Shown here: positions 7,698 through 16,217 of the stretch, piece by piece
How the letters are laid out: each line of letters begins with the position of its first letter
Position numbering within the stretch: the stretch's first letter is position 1
Assembly (NCBI RefSeq): GCF_007829335.1
Contig: NZ_VIWO01000001.1
Span: 558,001-622,000 of the forward strand
Reading direction: 5' to 3'
DNA length: 64,000 bases
DNA from: Chitinophaga polysaccharea
GTDB lineage: Bacteria > Bacteroidota > Bacteroidia > Chitinophagales > Chitinophagaceae
Notes under the pieces: model-generated
What the model was told of the DNA's origin: nothing
Databases searched by the model: none
The model's input: only the letters and a program-made list of their open reading frames with translations
Program-made: the position numbers and the translations under genes

Positions 7698-8840
7698 GTG
7701 CGATTTTTAAGACTATTTACGAAAGGATTTTTTCTGACCATCAACTTCGCCGTAGTATTACTTTTTCTGGGTGCTTGTTTAGCGCCTTATATTTCACCGG
7801 CATGGTTCTGGCCCATCAGCTTTTTAACGCTGGCCTTCCCGTTCCTGCTGGCGTTGCTGGTAATATTCCTTTTAGGATGGCTATTTTTTAATTATCGCTA
7901 TGCCTTATTATCACTGATCGCCCTGTTGCTGGGGTGGAAATCTATTAGCGCTTTTGTGGCGTTTCACATGCCATCGGGCAATAAGCCCGCTGCCGATAGC
8001 AGCAGCCTCACCGTGATGAGCTATAATGTAAGCCAGTTTGGCCTATACCGTGAAAAGGACAGTAAATACAACCGGCAGGCAATGTTTGCCATGATCAAAA
8101 AACAGGAGCTGGATATTGCCTGCTTCCAGGATTTTTATACTTCCGAGAGAAAGAATGATTTCAACAACCGGGAGGATATTTCCCGAGAGATGGCATTACC
8201 ATATCGCTATTTTTCCAGCGATTTTAACCGGAATGGTATGCAGCACTGGGGATCTATTATTTATTCCCGTTTCCCGATCATCGCGTCCGATAAGGTTAAA
8301 ATGAGTATGGGCCCCCGTAGCGAAAGCCTGATATATGCCGATATCGTAAAAGGAGCCGATACTATCCGTGTTATTAACATGCACCTGGAATCTTATCGTT
8401 TCAATGAACGGGATTATTCCGATATCAGGAAAATCAAGAACCAGGAAGATACTGGCCTGAAAGCCACTAAAAATATCATCCAGAAAATGAGAGAGGCGTA
8501 TATCCGCCGCAGTCAACAGGCGGATATTGTAGGCGGTTTTATTCGTCAGAGCCCTTACCCGGTTATTGTTTGTGGCGATTTCAATGATACCCCGGCCTCG
8601 TACACCTATTTTACCATTAAAGGAGACCTGCAGGACGCTTTTCTGCAAAAAGGTTTGGGAATAGGACGTACTTTTACAGGGCTGGCGCCTACATTGCGTA
8701 TTGATTATGTTTTTGTAAGCAACTATTTTAAAGTGAATAGCTTCCGGAAAATCACGTCAGACCTGTCTGACCATTATCCTGTAATTGCCAATATGAGCTT
8801 AATCGGCAGCGGTAAAACGGAAGTCCAGGTAAATAAATAA
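7698..8840 (+). CDS. Membrane-anchored endonuclease/exonuclease/phosphatase (EEP) family protein
   Basis: 380 residues from GTG 7698; the ATG at 7690 is out of frame and closes at once. The architecture equals the upstream paralogue: N-terminal TM segments, then SYNVSQFG, CFQDFY, MHLESY, GDFNDTPAS, LRIDYVFV and SDHYPV. Here the HL and SDH histidines are intact, but the metal-binding Glu of the QE motif is Asp (FQD). Sequence similarity along the whole length shows a tandem duplication. Known relatives act on nucleic acids, sphingomyelin or phosphoinositides, so the substrate is open. The short spacing suggests co-transcription with the upstream gene. Confidence 0.87.
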   Translation: MRFLRLFTKGFFLTINFAVVLLFLGACLAPYISPAWFWPISFLTLAFPFLLALLVIFLLGWLFFNYRYALLSLIALLLGWKSISAFVAFHMPSGNKPAADSSSLTVMSYNVSQFGLYREKDSKYNRQAMFAMIKKQELDIACFQDFYTSERKNDFNNREDISREMALPYRYFSSDFNRNGMQHWGSIIYSRFPIIASDKVKMSMGPRSESLIYADIVKGADTIRVINMHLESYRFNERDYSDIRKIKNQEDTGLKATKNIIQKMREAYIRRSQQADIVGGFIRQSPYPVIVCGDFNDTPASYTYFTIKGDLQDAFLQKGLGIGRTFTGLAPTLRIDYVFVSNYFKVNSFRKITSDLSDHYPVIANMSLIGSGKTEVQVNK

Positions 8841-8924
8841 TTACACATATTATGAAAATGAATTATGCTTTTATGGCTGACCGATGTTGTTGCGCGAGTT
8901 TTACTATACCCGGAAAACAATTTT

Positions 8925-8932
8925 TATCTTTG
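8925..8932 (+). promoter_or_regulatory. Promoter of cysS (TATCTTTG)
   Basis: Exact TAnnTTTG element 66 bases upstream of the cysS ATG; predicted transcription start near 8938, giving a leader of about 60 bases that contains the hairpin at 8953-8984. Confidence 0.6.
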
Positions 8933-8952
8933 CCATCCATCAATAAAAAATA

Positions 8953-8984
8953 AGATGTCAGCCTGTTTAAGTCCGTTGACATCT
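8953..8984 (+). promoter_or_regulatory. Hairpin in the cysS leader
   Basis: Perfect 8-bp arms AGATGTCA (8953-8960) and TGACATCT (8977-8984) around 16 bases, extendable by two pairs. It lies wholly between the predicted transcription start and the cysS ATG, 14 bases from the latter. There is no T-rich tail, so it is not a plain terminator. A role in controlling cysS translation is inference only. Confidence 0.35.
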
Positions 8985-8998
8985 GTCATTTACAGCAT

Positions 8999-10498
8999 AT
9001 GTCAGAACTAAGGATATATAATTCATTACACCGTCAAAAAGAAGTATTTACATCATTAACACCCGGCCACGTAGGCATGTATGTATGCGGACCTACTGTA
9101 TCCGGTGAATCGCACCTGGGCCATGCCCGCCCCTATATTACCTTTGATGTGGTATATCGCTATTTACAGCACCTGGGCTACAAAGTGCGTTATGTACGTA
9201 ACATTACCGATGCCGGCCACTTTGAGGAAGAAGGCCGTGCCGCTGAAGATAAAATCTCCAAATTTGCCACACTGGAAAAGCTGGAGCCCATGGAACTGGT
9301 GCAGAAATATACCAACCTGTTTCACTGGGCCATGCTGCAATTCGGCAACCTGGAACCCAGCATAGAACCTACCGCTACCGGCCATATCATTGAGCAGATT
9401 GAAATGATTAAAACAATCATGGAAAAAGGCTATGCTTATGAGGTAGATGGCAGTGTATATTTCGATGTAAAAAAATATGCCGCCAGTTATGACTATGGTA
9501 TCCTTAGCGGACGCGTATTGGAAGACATGCTGGAAACCACCAGGGAACTAGAGGGCCAGGATGACAAGCAAAACAAAGCCGATTTCGCTTTATGGAAAAA
9601 GGCGCCCCCCGAACATATTATGCGCTGGCCAAGCCCATGGGGCGAGGGTTTCCCTGGATGGCACATCGAGTGCTCTGCCATGAGCTCCAAATACCTGGGT
9701 AACCAGTTCGATATCCATGGTGGCGGTATGGACCTTCAGTTTCCACACCATGAATGCGAGATTGCACAAAGCGAAATTGCACACGGCGATATGATGGCCC
9801 GTTACTGGATGCACAATAACATGATTACCATCAATGGTCGTAAAATGGGGAAAGCTTATGGCAATACCATTAAGCTTACGGAGATGTTTACCGGCGATAA
9901 CCCTCAGCTGGAAAAGGCATATAGCCCTATGACCATCCGTTTCTTTGTGTTGCAAACGCATTACCGCAGTACACTGGATTTTTCCAATGAGGCCCTGCAG
10001 GGCGCCGAAAAAGGTTTACAACGCTTATGGGCAGCCTATGAAACTTTGCAAAAGCTTTCCTACAACGCAGCTGCCGGTCAACCGCTCAACGAAGAACTGG
10101 ACAAACAGGTACGCCAATGGTGCCTGGAATGCGCCGAATTCATGAACGATGACTTCAATACGGCAAAAGTATTGGCTAACCTGTTTGAAACAACGTCGGT
10201 AGTGAACTCCCTGAAAGGCGGACAGATAAAAATGCACGAAATCAGCGAAACAACTTTCCGCCTGTTGCAGGAAACCTGGAAAACTTACCTGGTAGATATC
10301 CTGGGTATACGCCAGGAAACCATTACAGGAGAAGACAATAAACTGGATGGGGTATTAAAGATGCTGATCGAGATGCGTAAAGAAGCTAAGAGCCGCAAGG
10401 ACTACGCTACTTCCGACAAAATCCGGAATGAGCTGCTGGCTATCGGCGTACAGTTAAAAGATGAGAAAGACGGTACCGTTTCCTACAGTCTTCAATAA
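8999..10498 (+). CDS. cysS: Cysteinyl-tRNA synthetase
   Basis: 499 residues, class Ia synthetase charging tRNA-Cys with cysteine. The N-terminal Rossmann fold has the HIGH-type motif HLGHARPY and zinc ligands in MYVCGPT, GWHIECS and [10 protein letters not shown]. The KMSKS loop reads KMGKAYG: the second serine of the usual Bacteroidota form KMGKS is alanine. The DALR domain and the C-terminal helical region ([16 protein letters not shown]) are complete. It has its own promoter and a structured leader; the lipoprotein gene downstream begins 22 bases after the stop and may be co-transcribed. Confidence 0.96.
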   Translation: MSELRIYNSLHRQKEVFTSLTPGHVGMYVCGPTVSGESHLGHARPYITFDVVYRYLQHLGYKVRYVRNITDAGHFEEEGRAAEDKISKFATLEKLEPMELVQKYTNLFHWAMLQFGNLEPSIEPTATGHIIEQIEMIKTIMEKGYAYEVDGSVYFDVKKYAASYDYGILSGRVLEDMLETTRELEGQDDKQNKADFALWKKAPPEHIMRWPSPWGEGFPGWHIECSAMSSKYLGNQFDIHGGGMDLQFPHHECEIAQSEIAHGDMMARYWMHNNMITINGRKMGKAYGNTIKLTEMFTGDNPQLEKAYSPMTIRFFVLQTHYRSTLDFSNEALQGAEKGLQRLWAAYETLQKLSYNAAAGQPLNEELDKQVRQWCLECAEFMNDDFNTAKVLANLFETTSVVNSLKGGQIKMHEISETTFRLLQETWKTYLVDILGIRQETITGEDNKLDGVLKMLIEMRKEAKSRKDYATSDKIRNELLAIGVQLKDEKDGTVSYSLQ

Positions 10499-10520
10499 TA
10501 TTAAAAATACACCTGAAATA

Positions 10521-11513
10521 ATGCGTAAAGCTCTTATTGCACTGACAGCGCTGGCCATAACGGCCGGCGCTTGCCAGCAGAATAGCCAGACTACTGATAA
10601 TAACAACGACAGCACCGGCGCCAGTAAAGTAGCTAAAATAGATGTGCCGGTACCTGTCTTCCAGGCCGATTCTGCCTATGCTTATACTGCCAAACAGGTA
10701 AGCTTCGGGCCAAGAATCCCGAATACACCGGCACAGGAAAAATGTGCCAGTTGGCTGATCAGCAGTTTACGCCCCTGGGCAGATACCGTATATGTACAAC
10801 GAACCACGGTTATTGGTCCCAAAAAAGAAAAACTACCCTGTATTAATATCATCGCCAGCTTCAATCCTGCTGCCAAACAACGCATCCTGTTGCTCGCGCA
10901 CTGGGATACCCGTCCCTGGGCTGACGAAGATGCTTTCGATAAAACCAAAAAGCTGGATGGCGCAGATGATGGCGCCAGCGGCGTAGCTGTTTTGATGGAA
11001 GTAGCGCGGCAGATGCGGCAGCAGAAACCAGAAGCCGGCGTAGACATCCTGCTGGTAGACGTGGAAGATTATGGCGCGAAGAGCGATGAAAATTCGTTTT
11101 GTCTCGGTACCCAATACTGGGCACACAACCCGCACATACCTGGCTACAAGGCTAACTATGGCATTTTGCTCGACATGGTGGGCGGTCGCAATTCGCAGTT
11201 CTATATGGAAGGCTCTTCCAAACAATATGCCCCTGCGCAAATGAAAATGTTCTGGGATGTAGCTAACAAACTGGGCTACTCTGATTTGTTCCGCTACGAA
11301 AATAACGGGGCCTATATTACCGACGATCACATCGCGGTTAATACGATTGCCAACATTCCTACATTCGATATCATTGCATTACAGGCCAATAACGACTTTG
11401 CGCCACACTGGCACACACAGAATGATAACATGGATGTAATAGACCGCAAAACACTGAAAGCAGTGGGTCAAACCCTATTGCAGGTTATTTATACACAGCC
11501 TTTCAATTATTGA
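10521..11513 (+). CDS. M28-family lipoprotein resembling type II glutaminyl-peptide cyclotransferase
   Basis: 330 residues from ATG 10521; an in-frame start at 10461 overlaps cysS and would bury the signal. The lipobox LAITAGAC marks a lipoprotein. The M28 fold shows LLLAHWDTRPWAD, DGADDGASGVAVL (zinc Asp), DVEDYGA (Glu) and the C-terminal APHWHTQNDNMDVID (His). The WHTxxDN motif and the SxCLGTQYWA-like segment are those of glutaminyl cyclases of the Bacteroidota type, which make N-terminal pyroglutamate on exported proteins; a plain aminopeptidase is the alternative, although only one zinc site is apparent. Located on the periplasmic face of a membrane by the signal. Confidence 0.75.
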   Translation: MRKALIALTALAITAGACQQNSQTTDNNNDSTGASKVAKIDVPVPVFQADSAYAYTAKQVSFGPRIPNTPAQEKCASWLISSLRPWADTVYVQRTTVIGPKKEKLPCINIIASFNPAAKQRILLLAHWDTRPWADEDAFDKTKKLDGADDGASGVAVLMEVARQMRQQKPEAGVDILLVDVEDYGAKSDENSFCLGTQYWAHNPHIPGYKANYGILLDMVGGRNSQFYMEGSSKQYAPAQMKMFWDVANKLGYSDLFRYENNGAYITDDHIAVNTIANIPTFDIIALQANNDFAPHWHTQNDNMDVIDRKTLKAVGQTLLQVIYTQPFNY

Positions 11514-11573
11514 TAACCCGGTCAAGGCGCCGGAGTAGTGGATGATAAGACGTATCAACTAAAACACTGTTTT

Positions 11574-12215
11574 ATGCCCAGGTCAAACGGCACTCCGGCA
11601 GCCGAGCCGGTTCATTACCAGGTACATCTCAGCAAGGACAAGAAGCTGCAAAAGATTATTACGGGTCCTTTGTCAACCTTGCCTATACGAAAAAACATTG
11701 CGCTCAAACTGATTGGCTCTATTATGAGCCAGCAGCTATCTACCAAAGTAGCAGATGTCATTTATGCCCGCTTTTTAAATCTCTATGCTGGCGAAGAACC
11801 CACCGCGCAGCAAATCCTCGATACGCCGGCGCTTACGCTCCGCGGTATAGGATTATCCAATGCCAAAGTAACCTATGTACATAATGTAGCCGCGTTTGTG
11901 ATTGCTGAGAAATTAACAGATGCGAAGCTCCGGAAAATGAACGATGAGGAAGTGATCACGTATCTTACCCAGATCAAAGGAGTAGGTCGCTGGACGGTAG
12001 AAATGCTGCTCATGTTTTTCCTGGGCAGGGACGATATATTTTCCCTGGACGACTGGGGGCTGCAACAGGCCATGATAAAGCTTTACAAACTGGACCGGGA
12101 CGATAAAAAAGCCTTCCGCGATCAGCTGCGCCGGATATCGGCGAAATGGTCGCCCTACCGCACTCATGCCTGCCGCTATCTGTGGGCCTGGAAAGATAAT
12201 ACCCCGGATAAATAA
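11574..12215 (+). CDS. DNA-3-methyladenine glycosylase II family (AlkA-type HhH-GPD)
   Basis: 213 residues from ATG 11574 (a GTG at 11538 would add 12 unconserved residues). The helix-hairpin-helix GPD fold is clear: LRGIGLSNAKVTYVH, then IKGVGRWTVEMLLMFFLGRDD with the catalytic Asp in SLDDWGLQQAM. There is no C-terminal iron-sulfur cysteine cluster, which separates it from MutY/Nth. The length suits the short AlkA-like glycosylases that excise alkylated purines in base excision repair. Monocistronic as far as can be seen. Confidence 0.88.
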   Translation: MPRSNGTPAAEPVHYQVHLSKDKKLQKIITGPLSTLPIRKNIALKLIGSIMSQQLSTKVADVIYARFLNLYAGEEPTAQQILDTPALTLRGIGLSNAKVTYVHNVAAFVIAEKLTDAKLRKMNDEEVITYLTQIKGVGRWTVEMLLMFFLGRDDIFSLDDWGLQQAMIKLYKLDRDDKKAFRDQLRRISAKWSPYRTHACRYLWAWKDNTPDK

Positions 12216-12256
12216 CATCACATATACATTGCGTAGCACGTTGGTATCTTTATGCC

Positions 12257-12310
12257 ATGAACGTACCGGAACACCATCAGCTGCGGCTACTGGCCATAGT
12301 TTGCAATTGA
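12257..12310 (+). other. 17-codon open frame behind a promoter-like element
   Basis: An ATG at 12257 reads MNVPEHHQLRLLAIVCN then stop. It sits five bases after TATCTTTA (12245-12252), one base off the TAnnTTTG element. It could be a leader peptide, the stump of a gene whose remainder was lost next to the SIR2-like gene, or chance. No function is proposed. Confidence 0.15.
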
Positions 12311-12371
12311 AAATTTGAAAAGAACCGACCCTGTTTTGTTGATTTAACCACCCTAAAAGAATGCATCTGCT

Positions 12372-13274
12372 ATGAAAAACCTTGTTTTATTAATCGGAAA
12401 CGACATTAACAACATCTCCCGGGGACAAAGCTGGAAGGACCTGCTGGGAGATATCATCTCCTTTTGCCATGCCAATGATACCGTAGTACTGGATGAGAAA
12501 AAACCCTTTCCCCTGCTATATGAGGAAATTTTCCTGACAGCCAGTAAAAACCACCGGATACGGGAAAAAGACCTGAAATCCTTTATTGCCATTAAGGCAG
12601 CGGAAATCAAGGGCAACGGCATTCATAGCGCCATCCGGGCGCTCAGGCCAGCGCATATCCTCACCACCAACTATGAATTTACACTGGAGGGAATTACACC
12701 ATTAGAGAACACCAGTATTATCAACGAAAAGTTTTACAGCATTTTCAGGAAATACAGTGTCAACGATATCAATTACTGGCATATACATGGCGACTGTCTG
12801 AATCCGATGAGCATTAACCTGGGCTTTGAGCACTATGGTGGCCAGTTACAGCTGATGCGTAATTATGTAGTCAGCGGTACCGTATATACGTCTAAAGAAG
12901 TTCCAAAACCTTCTTTACTCAAACGTATCCACACCAGGCAGGTATATTTCCATTCCTGGATAGACCTGTTCTTCACAGAAGACATTCACATCTTCGGTTT
13001 ATCACTCGATTTTGTGGAAACAGACCTCTGGTGGCTGCTTACTTACCGGGCCAGGCAGAAATTCCATCACAAAAATGTACCGGTACCTAACAAAATTTAT
13101 TACTATATCCCGAACGACTATGTGCCCTCTTCAAAATATAAATTGGACCTGCTGAAAGCAAACGATGTTACCGTTATCAGCCTTCCGGCACCCGATAAGG
13201 CGACCTATTATGAATCTATCGTACAATTACTGGGGGCACCCAGCCAAATAGTCTACCATGGCTCCATTAGCTAA
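12372..13274 (+). CDS. Stand-alone SIR2-like domain protein (putative NAD-binding/NADase)
   Basis: 300 residues. Rossmann-type start LVLLIGNDINN (residues 4-14), then ILTTNYEFTLEG with the conserved Asn100, YWHIHGD with His139, and GLSLDFVETDLWWLL near residue 210, which together are the SIR2_2-type pattern. In bacterial SIR2-like effectors the equivalent Asn and His serve NAD+ cleavage. The GxG of the nucleotide loop is GND here. There is no fused sensor domain and no partner gene (HerA, Argonaute, ThsB) nearby: the neighbours are a DNA glycosylase and a META-domain gene. Whether it is a defence NADase, a deacylase relative or an inactive binder is unknown. A near-consensus AAAATTTG element lies about 65 bases upstream of the ATG. 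Confidence 0.68.
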   Translation: MKNLVLLIGNDINNISRGQSWKDLLGDIISFCHANDTVVLDEKKPFPLLYEEIFLTASKNHRIREKDLKSFIAIKAAEIKGNGIHSAIRALRPAHILTTNYEFTLEGITPLENTSIINEKFYSIFRKYSVNDINYWHIHGDCLNPMSINLGFEHYGGQLQLMRNYVVSGTVYTSKEVPKPSLLKRIHTRQVYFHSWIDLFFTEDIHIFGLSLDFVETDLWWLLTYRARQKFHHKNVPVPNKIYYYIPNDYVPSSKYKLDLLKANDVTVISLPAPDKATYYESIVQLLGAPSQIVYHGSIS

Positions 13275-13385
13275 TAATGGGTAGCTGATAGCCAGACTGG
13301 CAGCGTTTTTGCAAAATATAGCATAATCTAACAAAAGGTAAACTTCATGGCTCCTTTTGTTGTTAATTATTAAAATCTATATTTT

Positions 13386-14822
13386 ATGCTATTTGAACTA
13401 GCGATTACGTTCGCCACTACTATTCTGGCCCCGGTACAGCAAAAGCAACCCAGCACCAAAACACAGATTATTTATGTAAAAGAATCTAAAGAACCCTGTA
13501 CCGGCGTAGCTCCTATGGAATGCCTGCAGGTAAAGGAATCTGCCAACGCAGACTGGTCTAACTTCTATACAAATATTAACGGGTTTAAATACACTCCGGG
13601 CTACCGTTACAAATTGAGAGTGAAGGTCACTCCTGTAAAAAATCCACCAGCAGATGCTCCCAATGTAAAATATACATTAGTGAAAGTGCTGGAGAAAAAA
13701 AGAGTGCGTGTTACTGCTGCCAATAGCCAGTGGACAAGCATTGCCGGCAAAAAATGGATACTGTCAAAGATGGATAATGCCGACCAGCCGGATGAGGCGA
13801 TCTGGGTGGAATTTGATACAGATAAGAAACGTATCCATGGAAGAAGTGGCTGTAACGGCCTGATGGGAGGCTTTTCTACTTCCGGCAACAGTATCACTTT
13901 TTCCAAAGTAGCTGGTACCCTGATGGCCTGTGAGTCAAGCCTGATGCGCCGGGAAGGTTCGTTCCTCAAACAATTTGGAGATCGCACGTTCAAATACCAG
14001 GTAGTTGGTCAGCAAGTGCATCTCCTGCAAAATGGTAAACCTGTACTGCAGTTCAAATTGCAGGATAAAGACGCCGGACAGGATCAGGGCAGCAATGGCG
14101 ACACCGACTGGGCCAGCATCAGCGGCAAAAAGTGGGTAATGACGCGTTTAAACGAAGCCAGTATCAGCAACTCCGGCGTGTGGCTCGAATTTGATCCCGC
14201 CAAGAACCGCTTCTATGGCAAAGGAGGCTGTAACAATATTTCCGGAGGTTATTCCACTGGCAACAATGCCGTTACCTTCACACAGGCAGTAAGTACTTTT
14301 ATGGCCTGCCCCGATGCCGGTGTAATGAGCCGGGAAGCCGATTTCCTGAAAACGCTAGGCGGGCATACATTCAAATACACGCTTACAGATGGTACCATCA
14401 ACCTCTTTGAAAACGACCACCTCGTGATGCAATTTGCCATGGAAGATAAATCTACTACTGCCACAACTCCAAACCAGTGGACGTTTATCGGCAGCAAAAA
14501 ATGGAACGTCATCAAACTCAATGATGCCACACTGACTGACTCCGGGATATGGATTGAATTTGACACCGAAAAAAAACGCTTTCATGGCAAGGGTGGATGT
14601 AACAGTATCTCCGGCGGATACAATGCCACGGGCGACCAGATTAAGTTTGCACAGGCTGTCAGCACCCGCATGGCTTGCCCCGACCCTGCCGTAATGCGCA
14701 GGGAGGCAGATTTCCTGAAATTACTCAGCGAAGCTTCCTATCACTATGACGTGGCAGATCAAACTTTGAACCTGTATAAAGACGGGAAAATTATACTAAT
14801 GTTTGGCATGCAGGATAAATAG
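13386..14822 (+). CDS. DUF4377 plus three META domains, envelope protein
   Basis: 478 residues. After a weak N-terminal hydrophobic segment (FELAITFATTILAPV) comes a DUF4377-like domain (about 28-105; CLQVKESANADW, FKYTPGYRYKLRVKV). Three META domains follow at about 118-222, 239-350 and 363-478, each with a GKKW or SKKW start, a GxxGCN motif and a later MAC. Repeats 2 and 3 (GGCNNISGGY, GGCNSISGGY, STxMACPDxxVMxREADFL) are closer to each other than to repeat 1, which fits a recent internal duplication. The META domain is named after HslJ-type heat-shock and motility-related lipoproteins; its biochemical role is unsettled. No lipobox is visible. A strong terminator follows. Confidence 0.82.
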   Translation: MLFELAITFATTILAPVQQKQPSTKTQIIYVKESKEPCTGVAPMECLQVKESANADWSNFYTNINGFKYTPGYRYKLRVKVTPVKNPPADAPNVKYTLVKVLEKKRVRVTAANSQWTSIAGKKWILSKMDNADQPDEAIWVEFDTDKKRIHGRSGCNGLMGGFSTSGNSITFSKVAGTLMACESSLMRREGSFLKQFGDRTFKYQVVGQQVHLLQNGKPVLQFKLQDKDAGQDQGSNGDTDWASISGKKWVMTRLNEASISNSGVWLEFDPAKNRFYGKGGCNNISGGYSTGNNAVTFTQAVSTFMACPDAGVMSREADFLKTLGGHTFKYTLTDGTINLFENDHLVMQFAMEDKSTTATTPNQWTFIGSKKWNVIKLNDATLTDSGIWIEFDTEKKRFHGKGGCNSISGGYNATGDQIKFAQAVSTRMACPDPAVMRREADFLKLLSEASYHYDVADQTLNLYKDGKIILMFGMQDK

Positions 14823-14840
14823 CTGCCTTCATTAAAACTA

Positions 14841-14884
14841 AAAAGCCTGACTATCGTATTTCGCATGCGTTAGTCAGGCTTTTT
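14841..14884. terminator. Bidirectional terminator between META gene and VOC gene
   Basis: 13-bp arms AAAAGCCTGACTA (14841-14853) and TAGTCAGGCTTTT (14871-14883), 17-base loop, T-runs on both strands. It separates the convergent META gene (plus) and VOC gene (minus). Confidence 0.9.
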
Positions 14885-14896
14885 AGTGTCAATATC

Positions 14897-15320
14897 TTAC
14901 AACGGCAATATTACATCGCCCTGTTCATTCAATTCCCAGAACGGATTATGCGCAACCTCCACCAGGTGACCGTCGGGATCGCGGAAGTAGCCACTATAGC
15001 CGCCCCAGAATACTTCCTGTGCCGGCTTCACAATCTGCGCACCCGCGCTGCGCGCCTGCTCCATGACCACATTTACTTCAGCACGGTCGATGGCATTGTA
15101 CGATAGTGTAAGTCCTCCGAAGCCGCTACCCCTGGCGGGAATGCCCACATCTTCCGCCAGGCGCTCCCTGGAATAAAGCGCCAGCACCATACCTCCCAAT
15201 GGGAAGAATGCAATTTCCTCTTCACTGGCAGGCGATCTTTTCCACCCAAGCCCCTGTTCATAAAACCGGATGGCGCGTGGAAGGTCCTGCACGCGTGATC
15301 AATGTTAATTTCTGTCGCAT
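14897..15320 (-). pseudogene. VOC (glyoxalase/bleomycin-resistance) family protein with a frameshifted N-terminus
   Basis: The long frame (14897-15292) encodes a nearly complete VOC domain: QDLPRAIRFYEQGLGW, FFPLGGMVLALYSRE, GFGGLTLSYN and the metal-ligand strand YFRDPDGHLVEVAHNPFW. It can only start at a GTG at 15292 and lacks the first beta strand. That strand is present upstream in another frame: ATG at 15320 reads MRQKLTLIT, after which family members continue LGVQDLPRA. The two frames join at about 15292-15298, consistent with a small deletion such as loss of five bases from LG codons. Two stop codons block the upstream frame. Either a sequencing error or real inactivation. It lies 46 bases downstream of the AraC gene, probably in one operon. 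Confidence 0.7.
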
Positions 15321-15365
15321 AGCAGCTTAATTGAATAATAAATTAAATGCCGGGAGGTAAGCTTA

Positions 15366-16127
15366 TTACCGCCAGCAGCTGGGGTTGTCGCCGCCCAATA
15401 ACTTAAATTCGCGGGTGAGGTGCGCATGATCATAAAAACCATGCTCCAATGCCAGAGATAGCAAAGTGGCCGATTTCTCCTTCTTCAACTCACGGCGCAC
15501 ACTCATAAACCGCACGATCCGTGAAAACGTTTTGGGAGATACGCCTATCATCTGTAAAAAATTCCTTTCAAAAGTACGGGTACTCATAAACGCTTTATCT
15601 GCCAGCATTGCAGGCGTTATACTTCCATTCGATTGGCGGATCAGGTGAATGCTTTCCTGGATTTTACTTGCAACAATATTGTTCGCTGGCAATCGCTGCA
15701 ATAGGAAATTTTCAAGGCTGTTAACCTTTTCTGAAATTGATGGTGCTTTTTCCAGCAAGGGCTCGAGCCGCGCATGCCAGTCGTGTGTAATGTCGCTGAG
15801 CAGAAGATGTTCGTCGGTAGCCAGTTGCAAAGGCAATGCCGTAAAAGCATGAAGGCCTCCTGGTTTAAAACGGATTCCTAACATACCGGTATTACCTTGC
15901 CTGTTAATATCACGAAAAGCGGTCATCGTACCTACTACGAATGCAGTATTGGGCGCTATGCATATAGCATTGTTACCCGCAGCAACCGGCTGATCACTGA
16001 TATTAAAAATGATATCGGCACAGGTATCCGGCAAAATCCGCTGTTGCGAAAATTGCGTAGTCATACTTACCCAGTATGCATCTACATAAGCAACCAATAA
16101 AGGATGTGGCTGGAAAGTGCTGTACAT
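15366..16127 (-). CDS. AraC-family transcriptional regulator
   Basis: 253 residues from ATG 16127 (MYSTFQPHPLLVAYVDAYW); the start at 16154 would add nine unlikely residues. The N-terminal half is the DUF6597-type sensor-like domain (QRILPDTCADIIFNIS, GIRFKPGG), the C-terminal half the double helix-turn-helix (LADKAFMSTRTFERNFLQMIGVSPKTF, then SLALEHGFYDHAHLTREFKLLGG). Genes of this kind often stand beside VOC-domain genes, as here, where the frameshifted VOC gene is 46 bases downstream. The effector is unknown. Confidence 0.88.
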   Translation of the reverse strand: MYSTFQPHPLLVAYVDAYWVSMTTQFSQQRILPDTCADIIFNISDQPVAAGNNAICIAPNTAFVVGTMTAFRDINRQGNTGMLGIRFKPGGLHAFTALPLQLATDEHLLLSDITHDWHARLEPLLEKAPSISEKVNSLENFLLQRLPANNIVASKIQESIHLIRQSNGSITPAMLADKAFMSTRTFERNFLQMIGVSPKTFSRIVRFMSVRRELKKEKSATLLSLALEHGFYDHAHLTREFKLLGGDNPSCWR

Positions 16128-16165
16128 ACTGCAAGTGTAGCAAAAAAAAAGCATTTAAAAGACAA

Positions 16166-16196
16166 TGGGTAGATGGCCTGAAAAGACCGCTACCCA
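16166..16196 (-). terminator. Terminator of the IPT/TIG lipoprotein gene
   Basis: TGGGTAG (16166-16172) pairs with CTACCCA (16190-16196), with partial pairing inside the arms. It lies 21 bases past the lipoprotein stop on the minus strand and is followed by a T-containing tract. Confidence 0.6.
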
Positions 16197-16217
16197 CTGC
16201 TTTTAATTTAATTGTTT

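Noticed and set aside
8872..8973. Short plus-strand frame of 33 codons before cysS
   Set aside because: It runs through the cysS promoter and leader hairpin, and its sequence (three consecutive Cys) resembles no protein.
8938..8998. T-box riboswitch in the cysS leader
   Set aside because: No T-box sequence or specifier loop, the leader is only about 60 bases, and T-boxes are not known in this phylum.
9847..9861. Altered KMSKS loop of cysS (KMGKAYG) as a sign of inactivation
   Set aside because: Both lysines are kept and the remaining enzyme is complete; Gly at this site is usual in Bacteroidota.
13700..14820. Possible DNA repeat array or CRISPR
   Set aside because: The repetition is of protein domains (about 110-120 residues each), diverged at DNA level and without spacers.
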